A DNA stretch of 64,000 bases from Eopsaltria australis (Eukaryota; Chordata; Aves; Passeriformes; Petroicidae). Made by a program: the position numbers and the translations under genes. Location of the stretch: contig JAVTVJ010001243.1 in the NCBI GenBank assembly GCA_034509425.1, positions 62,001 to 126,000 of the forward strand, given 5' to 3'. Of this stretch, positions 1 to 12,967 are shown piece by piece; within the stretch, counting starts at the first letter, position 1; each line of letters opens with the position of its first letter. The notes beneath the pieces are model-generated. The model worked only from the letters and a program-made list of their open reading frames with translations, made no database searches and was not told the DNA's origin.

Positions 1-239
1 CAAAGTTAAATCACACAGTTACAGAATTAAATAATGTAAATTTAATTTTTTTCAGCTTTAATGTGTTAGTCCTTGTTTTATTGCTACTGTCCAATTTCAA
101 TAATTCTTTTCCTTCATTTTAGTGCTATTATTTAATATTTATATAATAGTAATATTAATTATTATTAATTATTAATATTTATATAATATTTATATTGATT
201 CTGACTGAAGGATCAATAAGACTGATCTAAGTGTTGTAC

Positions 240-1137
240 AGACTAAGAAGTCACATGTTACACTCCTCAAGAGCAGATCCTGAAAGATGGGAAGCCATCC
301 AGAGGGACCTGGACAAGCTGGAGAAGTGGGCCCATGGGAATCTCAAGGGGTTTAGTAAGTCAAAGTGCAATGGGTTGCACCTGCGTAAGAGCAACCCCTG
401 GTATCAACACAGGCTGGGGGATGAACAGGCTCAGAGCAGCCCTGCCCAGAAGGACTTGGGGGTGCTGGTGGTTGAGAGGCTGGGCATGACCTGGCAATGT
501 GCACTTATAGCCCAGAAAGCCAATGGAATCCTGGGCTGCATCAAAAGCAGTGTGGACAGCAGGGTGAGGAAGGGGATTCTGCTCTTTCTCCTCTCTCTGA
601 TAAGACCCCATTTGCAGTGCTGCATCCAGCTCTGGGGTCCCCAGCACAGGAAGGACATGGACCTGTTGGAGTGACTCCAGAAGAGGGCCAAAATGATGGT
701 CAGAGGGATGAAGCACCTCTCCTACAAGGAAAGGTTGAGAGAATTTAGTTTATTCAGCCTGGAGGAGAAAAGGCTTTGGGGTGACCCAATTGCTGCCTTC
801 CAGTATATGAAGTGAACCTACAAGAAAGATGGAGACTATTTACAAAAGTGTGGGGTGACAAGGTGGGGGATGGCTTCCAAACAGAGAGAGTAGGTTTAGA
901 TTAGATATTAGGAAGAAATTCTGTACTGTGAGGGTGGTGAGGCACTGGACCAGGCTGCTGAGAGAAGTTATGGGTGGTCCACCCTGGAAGTGCTCAAGAG
1001 CTAGGTTGGATGAAGCTCTGAGCAACCTGGTGGAATGAAAGGTGTCCCTGCCCATGGAAGGGGGGTTGGAGCCAAATGATCTTTAAGGTCCCTTCCTGTC
1101 CAAGCCATTCTGTGATTCTGTAATCTATGATTCTATT
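240..1137 (+). mobile_element. CR1 non-LTR retrotransposon, 5'-truncated, 3' end intact
   Basis: Recognisable avian CR1 sequence: the end of the second ORF (downstream of the reverse transcriptase core) followed by the 3' untranslated region. Diagnostic stretches are the CR1 phrase around 300-330 (GAGGGACCTGGACAAGCTGG), the block at 895-960 (TTAGATTAGATATTAGGAAG) and the ending at 1080-1137, where a 'ctttaaggtcccttcc' motif runs into imperfect ATTCTATG/ATTCTGTG repeats typical of the CR1 3' tail. The reading frame is open only from about 231 to 674 and is then broken, so the copy is dead. The 5' boundary is approximate because similarity fades before 260. CR1 elements usually lack clear target duplications and none was seen. 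Confidence 0.93.
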
Positions 1138-4100
1138 ATTTTATGAACCTTCAGAATTAAATTTTGCTTTTACTGATATCACTGGTTAAACTCAATTGGT
1201 TTTGCTGAAACCCTTAGAGACCTCATCCAATTATGGACACCTGACATTTCAGCCATATCAAGTCTGATTGCAGGTGAAACACCTGTGGTTTCGAAGGTCC
1301 AAAGATGATTTTCTGGATGTTGTACCTAGAGTTATAGAAATTCTTGGTTCATGCTCAAGGAACAAATATAGTAGTGAGGTCTTTGGTGTGAACCATGCCA
1401 GTGAGCAGAAGACTGGTGAAAACTTGGCCGAGGAGACAGACATGAGCTCTTTGAGCATCTGGTCAGGGTGATGTGTGCAAAATGATATTGAAAACTGCAG
1501 TCTCATTGACTGCTGAGCCCTGGCAGAGAACTGTCAGGAGACAAATAATGAACATTGAAAGGATCAGTCTCTATCCAGTCTCTGGCCAGAGGCAGAGAAA
1601 AATGTGGAGGTCTTCTTTCCAAGGGATTGGGCACACATGTGTGTCAGAGAGGAGTGTCTAGCTCTACTTCAGACATAAGACTTACTGGGGCCACAGGCAC
1701 ATGCACAAGCATCAGTACTTTAGTCAAGCCCATGCTTTAATTCCATGACTATTTCTGGAGTGATAACTTTTGGTTCCCTGCAGCTTGCTAGCAGAACTGA
1801 AAAATTGCTTCAAGTGTACTGACCTTTCTATTCTGAGCCAGCTTTCACCAGTCCCTTAGAAACAGCAGTGAGCCCCAGGGGAACCTGCAGGCTGCAAACT
1901 GCTGTCCTAAATACTCCTACAGCTGTTCCAAAGTGCCAACTTCCCCAAGGATGCAGAAAACCCAACCTTAACACAACTTTTCTGGAGAGGAAGACCCAGA
2001 GAGAAAAGAAATCTTTTGGCTGGCTCCAGTGAAGTAATCTTTCATGGGCAGTTGTCTGCAGCCAGGACACATCATACTGAGCACCAGATCCAGTTCTTTA
2101 CAGGAGAAACTCCTCTCTGGTGATTTCATATCACATGCTGAGTTGCAGCCAAGTCCCATGCCCAGTGGCCTTTCATAGACCTTATCTACATCTTTATCCT
2201 CATGTCCTTCAAAAAGAAGTTTTTCAACAGAAATTGGTTATTTTTTCCTTTTGCCAGTTAATGAACAAAGAGTGGGCCAGGAGACTGTATTCATTTTCTA
2301 ACAGTCTAAGGAAAAACAGGTTTCCTGTCTACTTCCTTTTCTTCTGGCCACTCACACATGAAACACTGCAGATTCAAGCACCTGCTATCCCTGGAAATTT
2401 CAAATGGGAAGTGCTCTGACCAGTCAGGGCTCTCCAGAGCTTGCACCTCAAAAATCTGATGTTCAAGTGACTTGGGAAGCACTATGGATTTTATCAAGAA
2501 AAATCATAATACGGTAAAATTTTGTGAGTCCTGTCCTACAGTAGTCATGGAGTTTTAAGTCAGTGGATTGCTCGGTGCTGATAATTTTCCTCACATGACG
2601 CTCATGTAACATCTGATCATTCCTGTGGCACAACTGCACTCATTTTTTTGTTCTTTCACAGCTTGCTCCCCCTTTCATAGAAAGGAATATCCCTTTCTCT
2701 TCACCATCGTCCTGCCCGGGCAGCATTTCACTGAAGCCCTCTCAGATGACTATTCTGTTCTTCTCCCTGGATATTTTCTTCCAAAAGATTTGTGCCAGAA
2801 CAACATTTTCAGAAAGCACATTTCCCCACATTGCTCCAGTCAAACCTTTGAGACACACCAAGATGCTGTGAAAAATCAGAGAGCAGAACGAAGGTGCATT
2901 TTCCTGTGAGAGCTCCTGCCCTTACTGCTCTCTGCAGATCCTCTGTTGCTGTCTGTGGCATTTCCCTGGAGGCTGTTGTCTGAATGACAAACAAGTGAAG
3001 GAACAAGACTCATTTGAGAAGAATAAAAGCTCCCAGAAAACCCTGAAGGGCCTTTTCACTGCTGCAGAGAAGTACCCTCCAGGAGTCAAAGGAAACCTCT
3101 GAACATCCAAACAGAAGTGCCCACTGAGGCTTTCAAACCAAGCAAGGCTTCCCTCAGATTTAAGGCTCTTTTTAACCTTGCTTGATTTGGTGCAAGCCCG
3201 AGGGCTCTTTGTGCTCCAGCCATCAGACAACAATTTAGAGGCATGTGGCCATGAGCAGCCTTCCCTAGTGAGGGAAATACAAGGGGTCCTTTCCCTGGGC
3301 GTTTTAAGCAGATTTGTCCAAAGAAGCCTTTTTCAACTGACTTTGTTTCAGGTCCAAACTCAATGCAGCACACAAACAGGGCACCAGAACATTATGTGCA
3401 TATTGGAAGCCTTAAAGAATCCAGGAGAACAACAGCACTCATTCATTTTGGACAATCATGGCTATAGGAGATTTGGATGGGATTGGTTTTACAGAGAGCC
3501 ATACTTGTTGGCTTTGAGGCCAAGCTGAGTTACTGAGACTGAAGTCACACTCTGAAATTAAAGTTCTGTATATTTGTTAGTTTTTTCTAATGTGAATCTA
3601 TAAATGAAATTTTGAACTCCAGCAAGTAAATGAAGAGAGAGGGTGCTGAACCGGCCCTCTGCCTTTCTAGTTCACACCTTTGTTTCAAGCTTCTCAGGAC
3701 ACCAGAAGAGACTCAGATGAGCTATTTCTAGTAGCTAGTGGTGTTGTTACTCTGACTGTTAAGTTAAGAAATGTCTTTGTATCTAATTTCCTCTCCATTA
3801 TAAACTATAATAGAGCAATATCATGGTTCCTTCTGCCACATTCTCAGGCACATTTAGTATCTGATACACAGGAAATAACAACATAATAAAATCTCTGAAC
3901 TTCCTTAATATTTTAATAGATGCCTAATGTAGCTTTTATGGTTGAAAATAGTTCATTAGTTTACAAATTAGCAGTCTGAAGTGTATTTTGCAACCACTAA
4001 GTGACTTTTCATTTTTAGCAATACATCTGTTTGGATTTTTGTTTTTATAGGATTAGTGTTTATGAAATACAAGTGACATGAATGACTCAGCCACATACAA

Positions 4101-7100
4101 TTTTGAGACATCCATGATTGTTTCTTCCTCTTATAGTCTGTTCTTCCACTCATACTTCCCATTTCAAAATTTAAAATCTGCCCTACCATTTTCCCTTCAG
4201 CCAGAGGAAAATGTGCCTTTTCCTCTAGGAAGTCAGTTGGGCCTGGGAGAACAAACCAATGGTGACGATACACACTTCACTTTGAGAGATGTTCTGCAAC
4301 TGCATCTTAGAGTCTGTATAATTGCCACAAGCCATAAGTGACTTGTAAGATGTGAGGCTAAAAGATGGATGATTCCAGCCTCCTCAGGTGTGAAAAGATA
4401 CCCTACATACCCTAAAAACTGAAATCACAGGAGAGACTTAAAGGAAGCAGATTCATTAAAAAAATAAAATAAAATCTAATGAGACAAATTATGCATTTGT
4501 CCGGGATTATAGACACCAGTTTGATGCCTCTGACAGCCCATCTTCAGCTTCTGTTCATGTCCTGAGAGTTTAATTAGTGTTGTGAACTCCATTCCGATCC
4601 ACATGAGAAGCTTTCAGTTAAGTCTGATAAAGTACAAAAAAGCACTCTGTGAAAAGAAATAGAAAAGTTTCACTGAAACTTTGGCAGTTTGGTCACAATG
4701 CCTTCTGGGTAATTTATTTTCTTTTTTCTGCATAATAAAATGAAAAAAATCAGGCAGAACAACCCAAGGCAACACAGGATTAAGAGCAAAAGATGCACTG
4801 CTTAGTTAAGTGTGTTCTCAGACCACTGAGAACTGTGGTGTGCTGCAGTGCCACCCCACATCAGTAGTTTGCTGGAACAAAGCCAGTGGGAACCATGAAC
4901 CCCCAGTACATCAGGGGGTCAGATTGTCTCTCACACACTTCTGCAGCACAACTACTCTTCTGCCAGCTTGAATCACATCAAATACCAACCTTCCTCCCCA
5001 GATCAAGAGAAACCACAACCAAGAGTGTTTCTATGGCAGGGGAATTTGAGCCTTCATGGCACAGACTCCCCATCCTTGGAGGTTTGTGCAGTGAATTTCC
5101 AGCTCCATGGAATGTTTTTGGCATTCCTGGGAAAAAAAGAAGAGACAAAGGGGCCATTTGGGATGCCTAGATATTAATCTCACTTTTAGCCATCTAAAAA
5201 GGCTTCTAGTACAGGTTTCAATCATTCTATAGTGAGCAGAGAGCAACCACCACCTCCCACCACTTGCCCTATCCTTCCCTGTGCTCTCCATGGCTGTTGC
5301 AGCCAGGGGTGAACTGTCTTTAGAAAGCTGAAGTACTCTAATGTATCATCAGAGGGAACTGGATAACATCATGACATAGAAATATGAGTAGATGGAGTAA
5401 CCATGGAGAAACAGATCTGAATTCTTTCTATGGTCAAAATACATATGAAGATGCTACAGGAATAAAGGTGCCAGAATAAATAATGTAGAAATCCACAGTG
5501 AAGTCTGGTTCTAATTCTGGTCTTTGTAAATATGTTGCTGTCACTGAAAGCAGAATGTTAGGCAACATATTAGCTAGAACTATAAAAACTACAGTGGGTA
5601 CTTCATTTTCAATCAAACCACTGCCTCTGAAAAAGGTTCCAAAGTGATAAGAAATCTCAAAATCACACAAAGGATTACTTGCCTTTTAAATTCTTAGAGA
5701 ACCTGCCCCAGCATTTGCTGTAGTGTGCCTGAATGTGACTTTGTAGCTCTGCATGTCTCAGGGATTTTGCAGGCAGGAAACGAAAGGTGACATGACTTCA
5801 ATTGAGTATCAGTTCCTGAAAATTCACAGTTTATTAATCCTTCTCACTTTGAGATTAGCAAAGGGACATTGGTTGTTCGTTTGTTCTTTCTGTTCAAAAG
5901 TCAAAGTGTAGATCTGTACTAGCAACTAAGAAGAAAATTTACTCTATTCCAGCTGAAAGAAGAACAGACAAGACCTCAGACAAGTGACACTCTGTGGTAG
6001 GCATTTCTATGGGTAGTCCCTGAGTTTGACAGAGTTAGTAACTAGAAGAATACCAGGCAAAGTACCAATACAGCTGTCTGGCTCTTAGACTCTCCCTGAT
6101 AACCACTTCTAGGCACTTTCACAAGCAGCACATACACTAAACCAGCTTGTCCCAACAGGTACAGCCATGTTTAGGTATAGATATATCCAGCAATTAGTGC
6201 ATGCATAGTCTTGTTCCATGTTTACTACAAAAAGTCAAAAATAATTTCTGGCCTGGCTACATACTTTTCTCTTAGGAAATCTTCAAAGCTTGGGTGCAGC
6301 ACCTTATTAATATGGCTCTATGACTCTCTAATCAGGCCTGCTTTTGTTTCCAGCCAAACTAAAGGGAACACACATGTGGTTACACATATTGTTACAGGTA
6401 ATAATCAACATTAACACTTCTGGGTTTCTTTTACCTAGAAATATTGTTCAAAACAGAATGTGACAACTTCAGTAAATGTGACATATGCTATATATTAGGA
6501 ATCATTTTCTTACAGTAAAACCAGGAAGGAATGTGCTAGTGAGTGGTAGGAATATAGTGCCTTTTGAAGCTAGGTGGTGATCAGCACTGGGCATTTTGAA
6601 AGCAAAGTAGATATCATCCATCAAAAACGGCTTCAATCCTATGGCCAAGATGACTTTTAGAGGCCCCTCCTAAGCTTACTATCTCTGGACATATTATAAA
6701 TTGTTATTTTATAAGTTCTATAATTATTATAAAGACTGTTGTTTATTCAGTGAATGCTCAGGCTCTACTCATAATTTTCCGTAATATCTGGGATGCACTA
6801 GAATGCAACAATAATGATACACCTATTGGTCTTGGGGCTAGCACCAAACTGATGCTGGAAGTATCCTAAAAACAAGGATGCAATGCTAAAGGTGCTGAAA
6901 AGCTTAAGAGGTGATATGAAATCAGCAGGAGATGGAAAATCTTTCAGCATGCAGAAAACTGTTAAAAAGGTGATATGAGAGAAGGACAGCTGAGAGAATT
7001 ATCGGAGACTGAAGGGTGAAAATTGTTTTTCCTCTATACTTGCACATGTGCTTAGTTGCTGGGTTCCCGTCATGGGAGCTGTGTACTTTTTTCTCCCTAG

Positions 7101-9073
7101 AAGCTTTCTTGTGTTCTCACAGTGCAATAAAGCATCTTAATACGCTGCAAATATGATGAGAAGGGGCTCTAAAGTTCCACTTACGAAGCTTAATTATCAA
7201 GAAGGACCCTGGAAATACTGAACCTATCTTTTCTCTGCGGTGCTCATTCCCTGGCATCTCTGAAGGGATGCGAGGAGCAGATGGTGGCAGTCAGAAGGAG
7301 GCAGCTTTGTGGTGTCCAGAGCTGACCACCTCCACACTACAAAGATGAGATTAAAAAAGGAGGATCTCAGTCTCTCATCCTGCCTCCAGTGGGTTCTCAT
7401 TTCCCCTCAGTCCTCAGTAATGGGATAAACTGACCTGCCAGGATGCAGCTGTGAAGAACTCTTGTTAGATGGCACTTAGCAAAGTGGGGCAGCTTTTTTT
7501 AAGGGGGTGACTGAGTATTATGAGCAAAACACAAAAATGGTGACACTTTCCAAGATCTGCTTGTTGCTCAGGAAGCTCATGAAGTGCAGGCTGCCCTGCT
7601 CTTCCTCCTCAAGGCTCATCAGGCACACCTCAAGGCAGCAGACATCTAACTCTTGGGTGACTTAGACATCCTGCATCCTGCATCTCAGGATGCAGTTTTC
7701 CTCCCTCTGATCTACTCATCTTTGCTGATTATTTTCCCAGGCAAACCTACAAAGCCTTTTCATGCAAAGCAGCCAGGGTGGAGCTTCACTGAGAAACTAG
7801 TAACTCTAAGACAGAAGAAGACAGAACTGCATAATTTCCACTTAAGTTTTACTTAGCATTTTGCTAAAAATAGGTCAGCCTTTCTTCTGCCCAGAAGTGT
7901 GACTTCTGTGGTCAGAACAGATAAACCAGGAAAAATAAGCAAAGTAATCTTTCCTAACCTCTCTTTACTTATACCAGTAGCCAAACACAGCTCAGAAATT
8001 AGCAAAGGAATTTCTCTTTCCTCAGAGATATAGTTATTGCCTCCCCCCTGTGACTTCCTCCGTGACACATCTGTGACAAAACACCTTATCAGTTGCTGGT
8101 GTGCAGCTGCCCATGTAGAAGATGTAGTTGACACTGTCCAACCTCCACATCATCTCTGATCTCATGCTTGAACACTGCCTGTCAGGCACAATGCAGAACT
8201 TCTGGCTTTTACACTGGGCCTTCAGTCACAAACTTTTTTGCAGAGTTCAATAGTACTCTCTGTAACTTAGTGAATTAATAAATCAAAGTTTTGGAGATGG
8301 GGTAGGGCTTAAAAGTGGCAAAAGTTGAAGGGGCAAATATTTCTGCTTGAAAATCCTGGATTTTTGTCTAACTGCTGGTAAAGATTTTGCACCAACAAGG
8401 CGTGCTTATACAACTGTTATTTGCTGGCGCTTTAGGAAGACTTCAGAAGCCTTATTAGATAGACAGGAAAAAGAAACAAGAAATACAGAGGGAAGCAGTG
8501 TAGACAGCAGTAAACAGAGAACAAAAATCAATACCATTATTTTATTTAATCTTTGGTGTTTCCGTAGAGTGACTATGTGTCTCAGGCACGAGCTAGCTAG
8601 CTGCAGAGCCTTTACCTTCATTCCCGGTCAGTCTGGTAGCTCTCAGAACCTGCTAAAGCTGGGTGGATGCAATGGGATACAAAAGATAATTCAGGTGAGC
8701 CATCTCAAAAGCTCGCATTAGACAGGGGTGTCACATGTGATGCATTAGTGCAATGGAAGATGTGTCTGAAATTTTGGAGTCACCCAGGACCCCAGAAGAT
8801 CTTCTGATAGATACCCCAGCCATGGGCTGACTCCACACCTGCTCATTCTCCTGGTTTCTGTGAGAAGGAAGCCCAGACACTTGGGCTACAAAGAGCTGTG
8901 GTATGGTCTGGTCGGGTCCCCAAAGCAAACAGTGGAACTGTGACAACCATGGGCCTTGAATCACTTTCCTACTCTGTTCAGATGCCACCTCAGGCACTAA
9001 GGTTGATCTCTACATCCTGACACTACTTCTGCTAATCATTTGATGAAGTCTTGACTTGCTTGATCAGTTCCCT
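1138..9073. other. Unique sequence, no supported gene
   Basis: About 7.9 kb of AT-rich sequence with only short, overlapping open frames on both strands. None shows a recognisable domain. A few pyrimidine-rich AG acceptor look-alikes occur (for example before 2662 and before 4201), but none is paired with a convincing donor. No tRNA, rRNA or transposon sequence was recognised. Intergenic or intronic DNA is the simplest reading. Confidence 0.6.
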
Positions 9074-9217
9074 GTACTTAAATATATCACTTAAAAGGAA
9101 TTAAAATCTTAATTAACCTTCTTTAAGTTTATTTCTTTTCAATACATGGTAGAAATATAAGTACTGTAACTGACAGGTTTTATGACTTGTGGACATACTG
9201 CCTGCAGTCTCCTGATC
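9074..9217. repeat. Left copy of a diverged ~140-bp duplicated host sequence
   Basis: This stretch aligns with 15995-16118, on the other side of the provirus. Shared landmarks, in the same order and orientation, are TTAAATAT, ATTAAAATCTTAATT, CATGGTAGAAA, TGTAACTG-CAGGTTTTAT and GGACATA. Identity is roughly 75% by eye, with small gaps, so the copies are much older than the provirus between them. They may be an old local duplication or two copies of an unidentified dispersed repeat. Confidence 0.7.
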
Positions 9218-9671
9218 TGCTCGGTGAGCATGGTGAACCAGACGTATTTTATACAGTCCTCTAACTTCTAGAAATGGACCAGGTTAGATCCCAGACAGAG
9301 TGGATGTGCTTCCTCCTCTTCCAGCCAAGTGACTGTCTCCCAGAGTTGCTGGGAAAGGGAATAATTGAAGGACAACCTATGAAGTACCTGCTCTGTGTGT
9401 CTGTACAGATGCTCCAGAAACCAGATCACTGAGAGAGAGCACTGAACTCAGACTAACATGTACCAACCACCCTACAGCAGAGTTCAGGAATGTGAGCCCA
9501 GGCTGGAATTAGTGCAGTTTCTACACAGCCACCCATCTGTTTCTACTCCATGTTTTAAGCTCTGTGCTGTCATACAGAAGCACCTGGGCCTGGTTTTTAG
9601 CTAGCTCAAGCACTGAGCAATAGTAGCACAAACCAACCCTGTGTGTCTCCTCCCTCTGATGCAAATGCAGT
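9218..9671. other. Unique flank left of the provirus
   Basis: About 450 bp of ordinary sequence between the duplicated block and the provirus target duplication. No coding potential, repeat or RNA gene was recognised. Confidence 0.5.
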
Positions 9672-9676
9672 CCAGG
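9672..9676. repeat. Target-site duplication, left copy (CCAGG)
   Basis: The five bases CCAGG abut the TG end of the left LTR and recur exactly at 15758-15762, just outside the right LTR. A 5-bp duplication fits ERVL-class integration. Confidence 0.9.
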
Positions 9677-10211
9677 TGTGGTAGTTTGAAAGCAAATCAG
9701 TGAGAGGCTCAAAGTCAGAACTACAATTTAATAGGAAAAAATGTAATAATACAAAAAACGCTGACAGAGTCAGAATACAACCTGACACCCTGTCCGTCAG
9801 GGTGTTGGTAGTAGTCCACTTAGAAGGTGGTTGCAGTCCTCTGGGAGTGATAGATGCGCTTCTGTTGAAGCAGTGATCCTGAGAAAGGTGTAGTTCTCTT
9901 TTGAAGGTCCAGTGGTGGTGTAGAAGGGTCTGGTCCTTCTCTGGGAATCCCGTGGAAAAAGCTGCCTGTAGTGCTTCAAATCTCAGTTTATATGCAGATC
10001 GGGATACATTGGTTCCTCCCCCTGGGTGGGGCATCTCACAATGGGATGATGGGCCACTATCTGCCATGTTGGGGGTGAGTAAAGTGCCCCATCCGGCCCT
10101 AACGACCGGCCCATTAGCAGACCATTCTGCAGCCATCAGGAACACTGCCATGCCTGGCCCCAACATCCCATGAAGATGGTGATAGAATACATACCATTGT
10201 AACCTAAGACA
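9677..10211 (-). repeat. 3' LTR of the provirus
   Basis: 535 bp, matching 15228-15757 at about 97%. In proviral orientation it starts TGTCTTAGG at 10211 and ends ACCACA at 9677. It keeps the TATAAA (minus strand of 9987-9992) and an ATTAAA polyadenylation signal. It carries a 5-bp insertion near 10162-10167 relative to the 5' LTR. An ATG present in the 5' LTR at 15346-15348 is ACG here (near 9797). Confidence 0.95.
9727..9732 (-). terminator. Polyadenylation signal ATTAAA in the 3' LTR
   Basis: ATTAAA on the minus strand, about 50 bp before the LTR end. This is the common natural variant of AATAAA and would end the proviral transcript. Confidence 0.6.
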
Positions 10212-10369
10212 TTATCCACCCCTTATTCTATCACTATCTATGTGATACCCAAACTAGCACCCCCCTTTATATATATATATACATATACAATGAAACTTTA
10301 CACACAGTTCTCACTTAAAATTAAGTTTCCTTGTGGTACACAATGGGTTTCCCCATCTTTTTGCATTAC
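10212..10369 (-). other. Proviral 3' noncoding strip with polypurine tract and AT repeat
   Basis: The region between the pol stop and the 3' LTR. A short purine-rich run AAGGGGTGGATAA (minus strand, 10212-10224) abuts the LTR and is the likely plus-strand primer, although its final bases are not pure purine. A second purine run AAAGGGGGG lies at about 10260-10268, next to an (AT)n tract at 10268-10287. There is no room for env. Confidence 0.6.
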
Positions 10370-11175
10370 CTACCAAGAGTAACCAGGTCCTTGAGCAAAA
10401 ACAACCCCGCGGATGGGTTTGCCTTTGTCTGAGGTGGGACTAATCCAAACAGTCTTTCCTAAAATACCTCTCATGTGTACCACAGGGACTCTGTCCACTG
10501 TGTGCAAGGGTTCAGACTGGGCAGGACCAGCTCGATTGATGGAGCCTCGTGTGTTGACTATCCAGGTGGCCTTTGCTAAGTTCATTTCCCGATTTTTGAA
10601 GGTCCCCCTGCCAAGTGCCTTCAGGGTGGTCTTAAGTAGTCTGTTGCACTGTTCAACTTTCTTGGCAGCTGGTGCATGATACGGGATATGATATATCTAC
10701 TCAATGCCATGTTCTCTGGCCCAGCTGTTTATAAGGCCATTCTTGAAATGGATCCTATTGTCCGACTCAATTCTCTCAGGGGTGCCATGTCTCCACAAGA
10801 CTTGCTTTTCTAGGCCTAAGATCGTGTTTTGGGCGGTAGCATGAGGCACAGCGTAGGTCTCCAACCATCTAGTGGTTGCTTCCACCATGGTCAGCATGTA
10901 GCGCTTGCCTTGGCGGGTTTGGGGAAGGGGATGTAGTCAATTTGCCAGGCTTCCCCATACCTATACTTCGACCATCGTCCACCATACCACAGAGGCTTCA
11001 CCCACTTGGCCGGCTTGATCATAGAGCAGGTCTTGCAGCTATGGATGACTTGTGAGATGCTGTCCATGGTCAAGTCCACCTTTCAGTTACGAGCCTATCG
11101 GTACGTTGCATCTCGTCCCTGATGACCAGAGGCATCATGGGCCCAACGAGCTAGAAATAATTCTCTCTTGTGCTG
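10370..11175 (-). pseudogene. pol: Integrase region of ERVL pol (broken)
   Basis: Integrase inserts the DNA copy into host DNA. The N-terminal zinc-binding pair shows as a CKTC motif near 11025-11038. The catalytic triad is visible: Asp in WQIDYI (10936-10938), Asp in ESDN (10760-10762) and Glu in KVEQ (10652-10654). The last two are separated by 35 residues, the classical DD35E spacing. Odd points: the Gly normally after SDN is Arg. The region continues from RNase H across a TAG at 11176-11178, with further stops at 11095-11097 and 11083-11085, a frameshift near 10915-10925 and another stop at 10697-10699. All catalytic residues survive, but no single frame does. The terminal stop is at 10370-10372. 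Confidence 0.88.
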
Positions 11176-12804
11176 CTAGTCCAGTTCCACCTGTGATACT
11201 CTCAGTTTGGCAGCTTGGTCTACTTGCTCGTTGTTACAATGCTCTTCATTGGCCTGACTCTTGGGTACATGTGCATCCATGTGTCGAACCTTCACAGTCA
11301 GCCTCTCTACATGGGTAGCGATGTCCTGCCAAATCTCAGCGGCCCAGATGGGTTTCCCTTTGCGCTGCCAGTTGGCCTTTCTCCAGCGATTCAACCAACC
11401 CCACAAAGTGTTAGCTACTATCCAGGAGTCGGTGTAGAGATAGAGCCGAGGCCACTTCTCTCGCTCAGCAATATCCAAAGCCAGCTGGACGGCTTTAAGC
11501 TCTGCGACCTGACTCGATCCACCTTCTCCCTCAGTAGCTTGTGCAACTCGTCTTGTGGAGCTCCATACAGCAGCTTTCCACTTCTGGTTAGCACCCACAA
11601 TTCGGCAGGAACCACCAGTGAAGAGGGCATATCGTTTTTCACTCTCTGGTAGCTCGTTATATGGTGGGGCTTCCTCAGCATGTGTCACTTGCTCCTCCTC
11701 TTCTTCAGAAGATAATCTAAAAGTCTCAGACCAGTTTGTTATCATTTCCAGAATCTCAGGGTGATTAGGGTTTCCTATCCGGGCTTGCTGTGTGATCAGC
11801 GCAATCCACTTGCTCCATGTGGCATCGGTGGCATGATGTGTGGAAGGAACCCTTCCCTTGAACATCCAACCCAGCACTGGTAGTCGGGGTGCCAGAAGCA
11901 GCTGTGCTTCGGTGCCAATTACTTCTGAGGCAGCTCGAACTCCTTCATAAGCTGCAAGAATCTCTTTCTCGCTTGGGGTATAGTTGGCCTCAGATCCTTT
12001 GTATCTCTGACTCCAGAACCCAAGTGGTCGTCCTCGAGCCTCTTCAGGTCCCTTCTGCCAAAGGTTCCAGGATGGACCATTCTCTCTGGCCACAGTGTAG
12101 AGCACATTTTTTACATCCTGTCCCGTTCTGACTGGCCCAAGGGCTACTGCATGGGCAATCTCCTGCTTAATTTCTTCGAATGCTTGTTGTTGCTCAGGAC
12201 TCCACTGGAAATCATTTCTTTTTCGTGTCACGAGGTAAAGAGGGCTTACAATTGTGCTGTATTCCAGGATATGCATTCTCCAAAACCTGACAGCTCCTAG
12301 AAAAGCCCGGGTTTCCTTCTTGTTCATAGGTGGGGACATAGCAGTGATCTTGTTGACTACTTCTGTTGGGATCAGGCAACGTCCATCTTGCAACTTTACT
12401 CCTAAAAACTGGATTTCTTGAGCGGGTCCCTTAACCTTACTTCGCTTGATGGCAAAACCAGCTCTTAGGAGAATCTGGATGATCTTCTTTCCTTTCTCAA
12501 AGACTTCCTGTGCTGTGTTCCCCCATACGAGAATGTCGTCGATGTACTGCAAATGTTCTGGAGCCTCACCTTTTTTCAGTGCAGCTTGGATCAGGCCATG
12601 GCAGATGGTGGGGCTGTGCTTCCACCCCTGGGGGAGCCTGTTCCAGGTGTATTGCACTCCCCTCCAGGTGAAAGCAAACAGGCCTGCACTCTGCTGCCAG
12701 AGGAATGGCGAAAAAGGCATTGGCAATATCAATGGTCGCGTACCACTTTGCTGCCTTGGATTCCAGTTTATACTGAACTTCCAACATGTCTGGCACAGCA
12801 GCAC
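11176..12804 (-). pseudogene. pol: Reverse transcriptase (palm to thumb), connection and RNase H of ERVL pol
   Basis: The longest open frame in the window (542 codons). Only the part below about 12700 is real pol; the first ~35 codons are out of frame with the upstream half. Polymerase motif YIDD, with the second and third catalytic aspartates, lies at 12535-12546 (residues about 87-90), followed by thumb and connection domains and a full-length RNase H. In RNase H the first active-site Asp is replaced: the FTDGSC-type motif reads FTGGSC (11605-11622, altered codon 11614-11616). The later acidic residues in AELKAV, YTDSW and MDAHVP remain. The frame ends at a TAG (11176-11178), where relatives normally carry Trp. 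Class III assignment rests on the overall pol style and the gag context. Confidence 0.93.
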
Positions 12805-12967
12805 TCAGTGGTGGTGTGACCTCATTCAGGCCACGATAATCTACTGTCAGTCTCCATTCTCCACTGGACTCACGCACTGGCCATATTGGGCTGTTAAAGG
12901 GTGAATGAGCTTTGCTGACCACCCCTTGGCTCTCCAGTTTAGGAATCATCTCATGGATGGGAACCAT
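12566..12967 (-). pseudogene. pol: N-terminal reverse transcriptase fragment of ERVL pol
   Basis: Fingers and first palm segment: the motif WRLTVDYRGLN, then the first catalytic Asp in ATIDIANAFF (Asp codon about 12728-12730). Recognisable sequence stops near 12695; the rest of this frame is out-of-phase noise. A frameshift at about 12690-12700 therefore separates it from the YIDD half. At its upstream end it overlaps the protease frame by 17 nt in another phase, so a second frameshift lies near 12960-13000. Whether that boundary frameshift is natural or a mutation cannot be told from one copy. Confidence 0.88.

Noticed and set aside
231..674. 147-codon plus-strand open frame near the left edge
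   Set aside because: It lies wholly within the CR1 element and is a remnant of its second ORF, not a host gene.
4201..4341. Open segment after a pyrimidine-rich TTTTCCCTTCAG acceptor
   Set aside because: It has no usable in-frame donor and no recognisable family, so it was not called as an exon.
9606..10166. 186-codon minus-strand open frame
   Set aside because: It is the 3' LTR read in one frame plus flank; the matching frame in the 5' LTR leads into the pre-gag ORF, but here it just runs into host flank.
12446..12904. 152-codon plus-strand open frame
   Set aside because: Antisense shadow of reverse transcriptase, with no features of its own.
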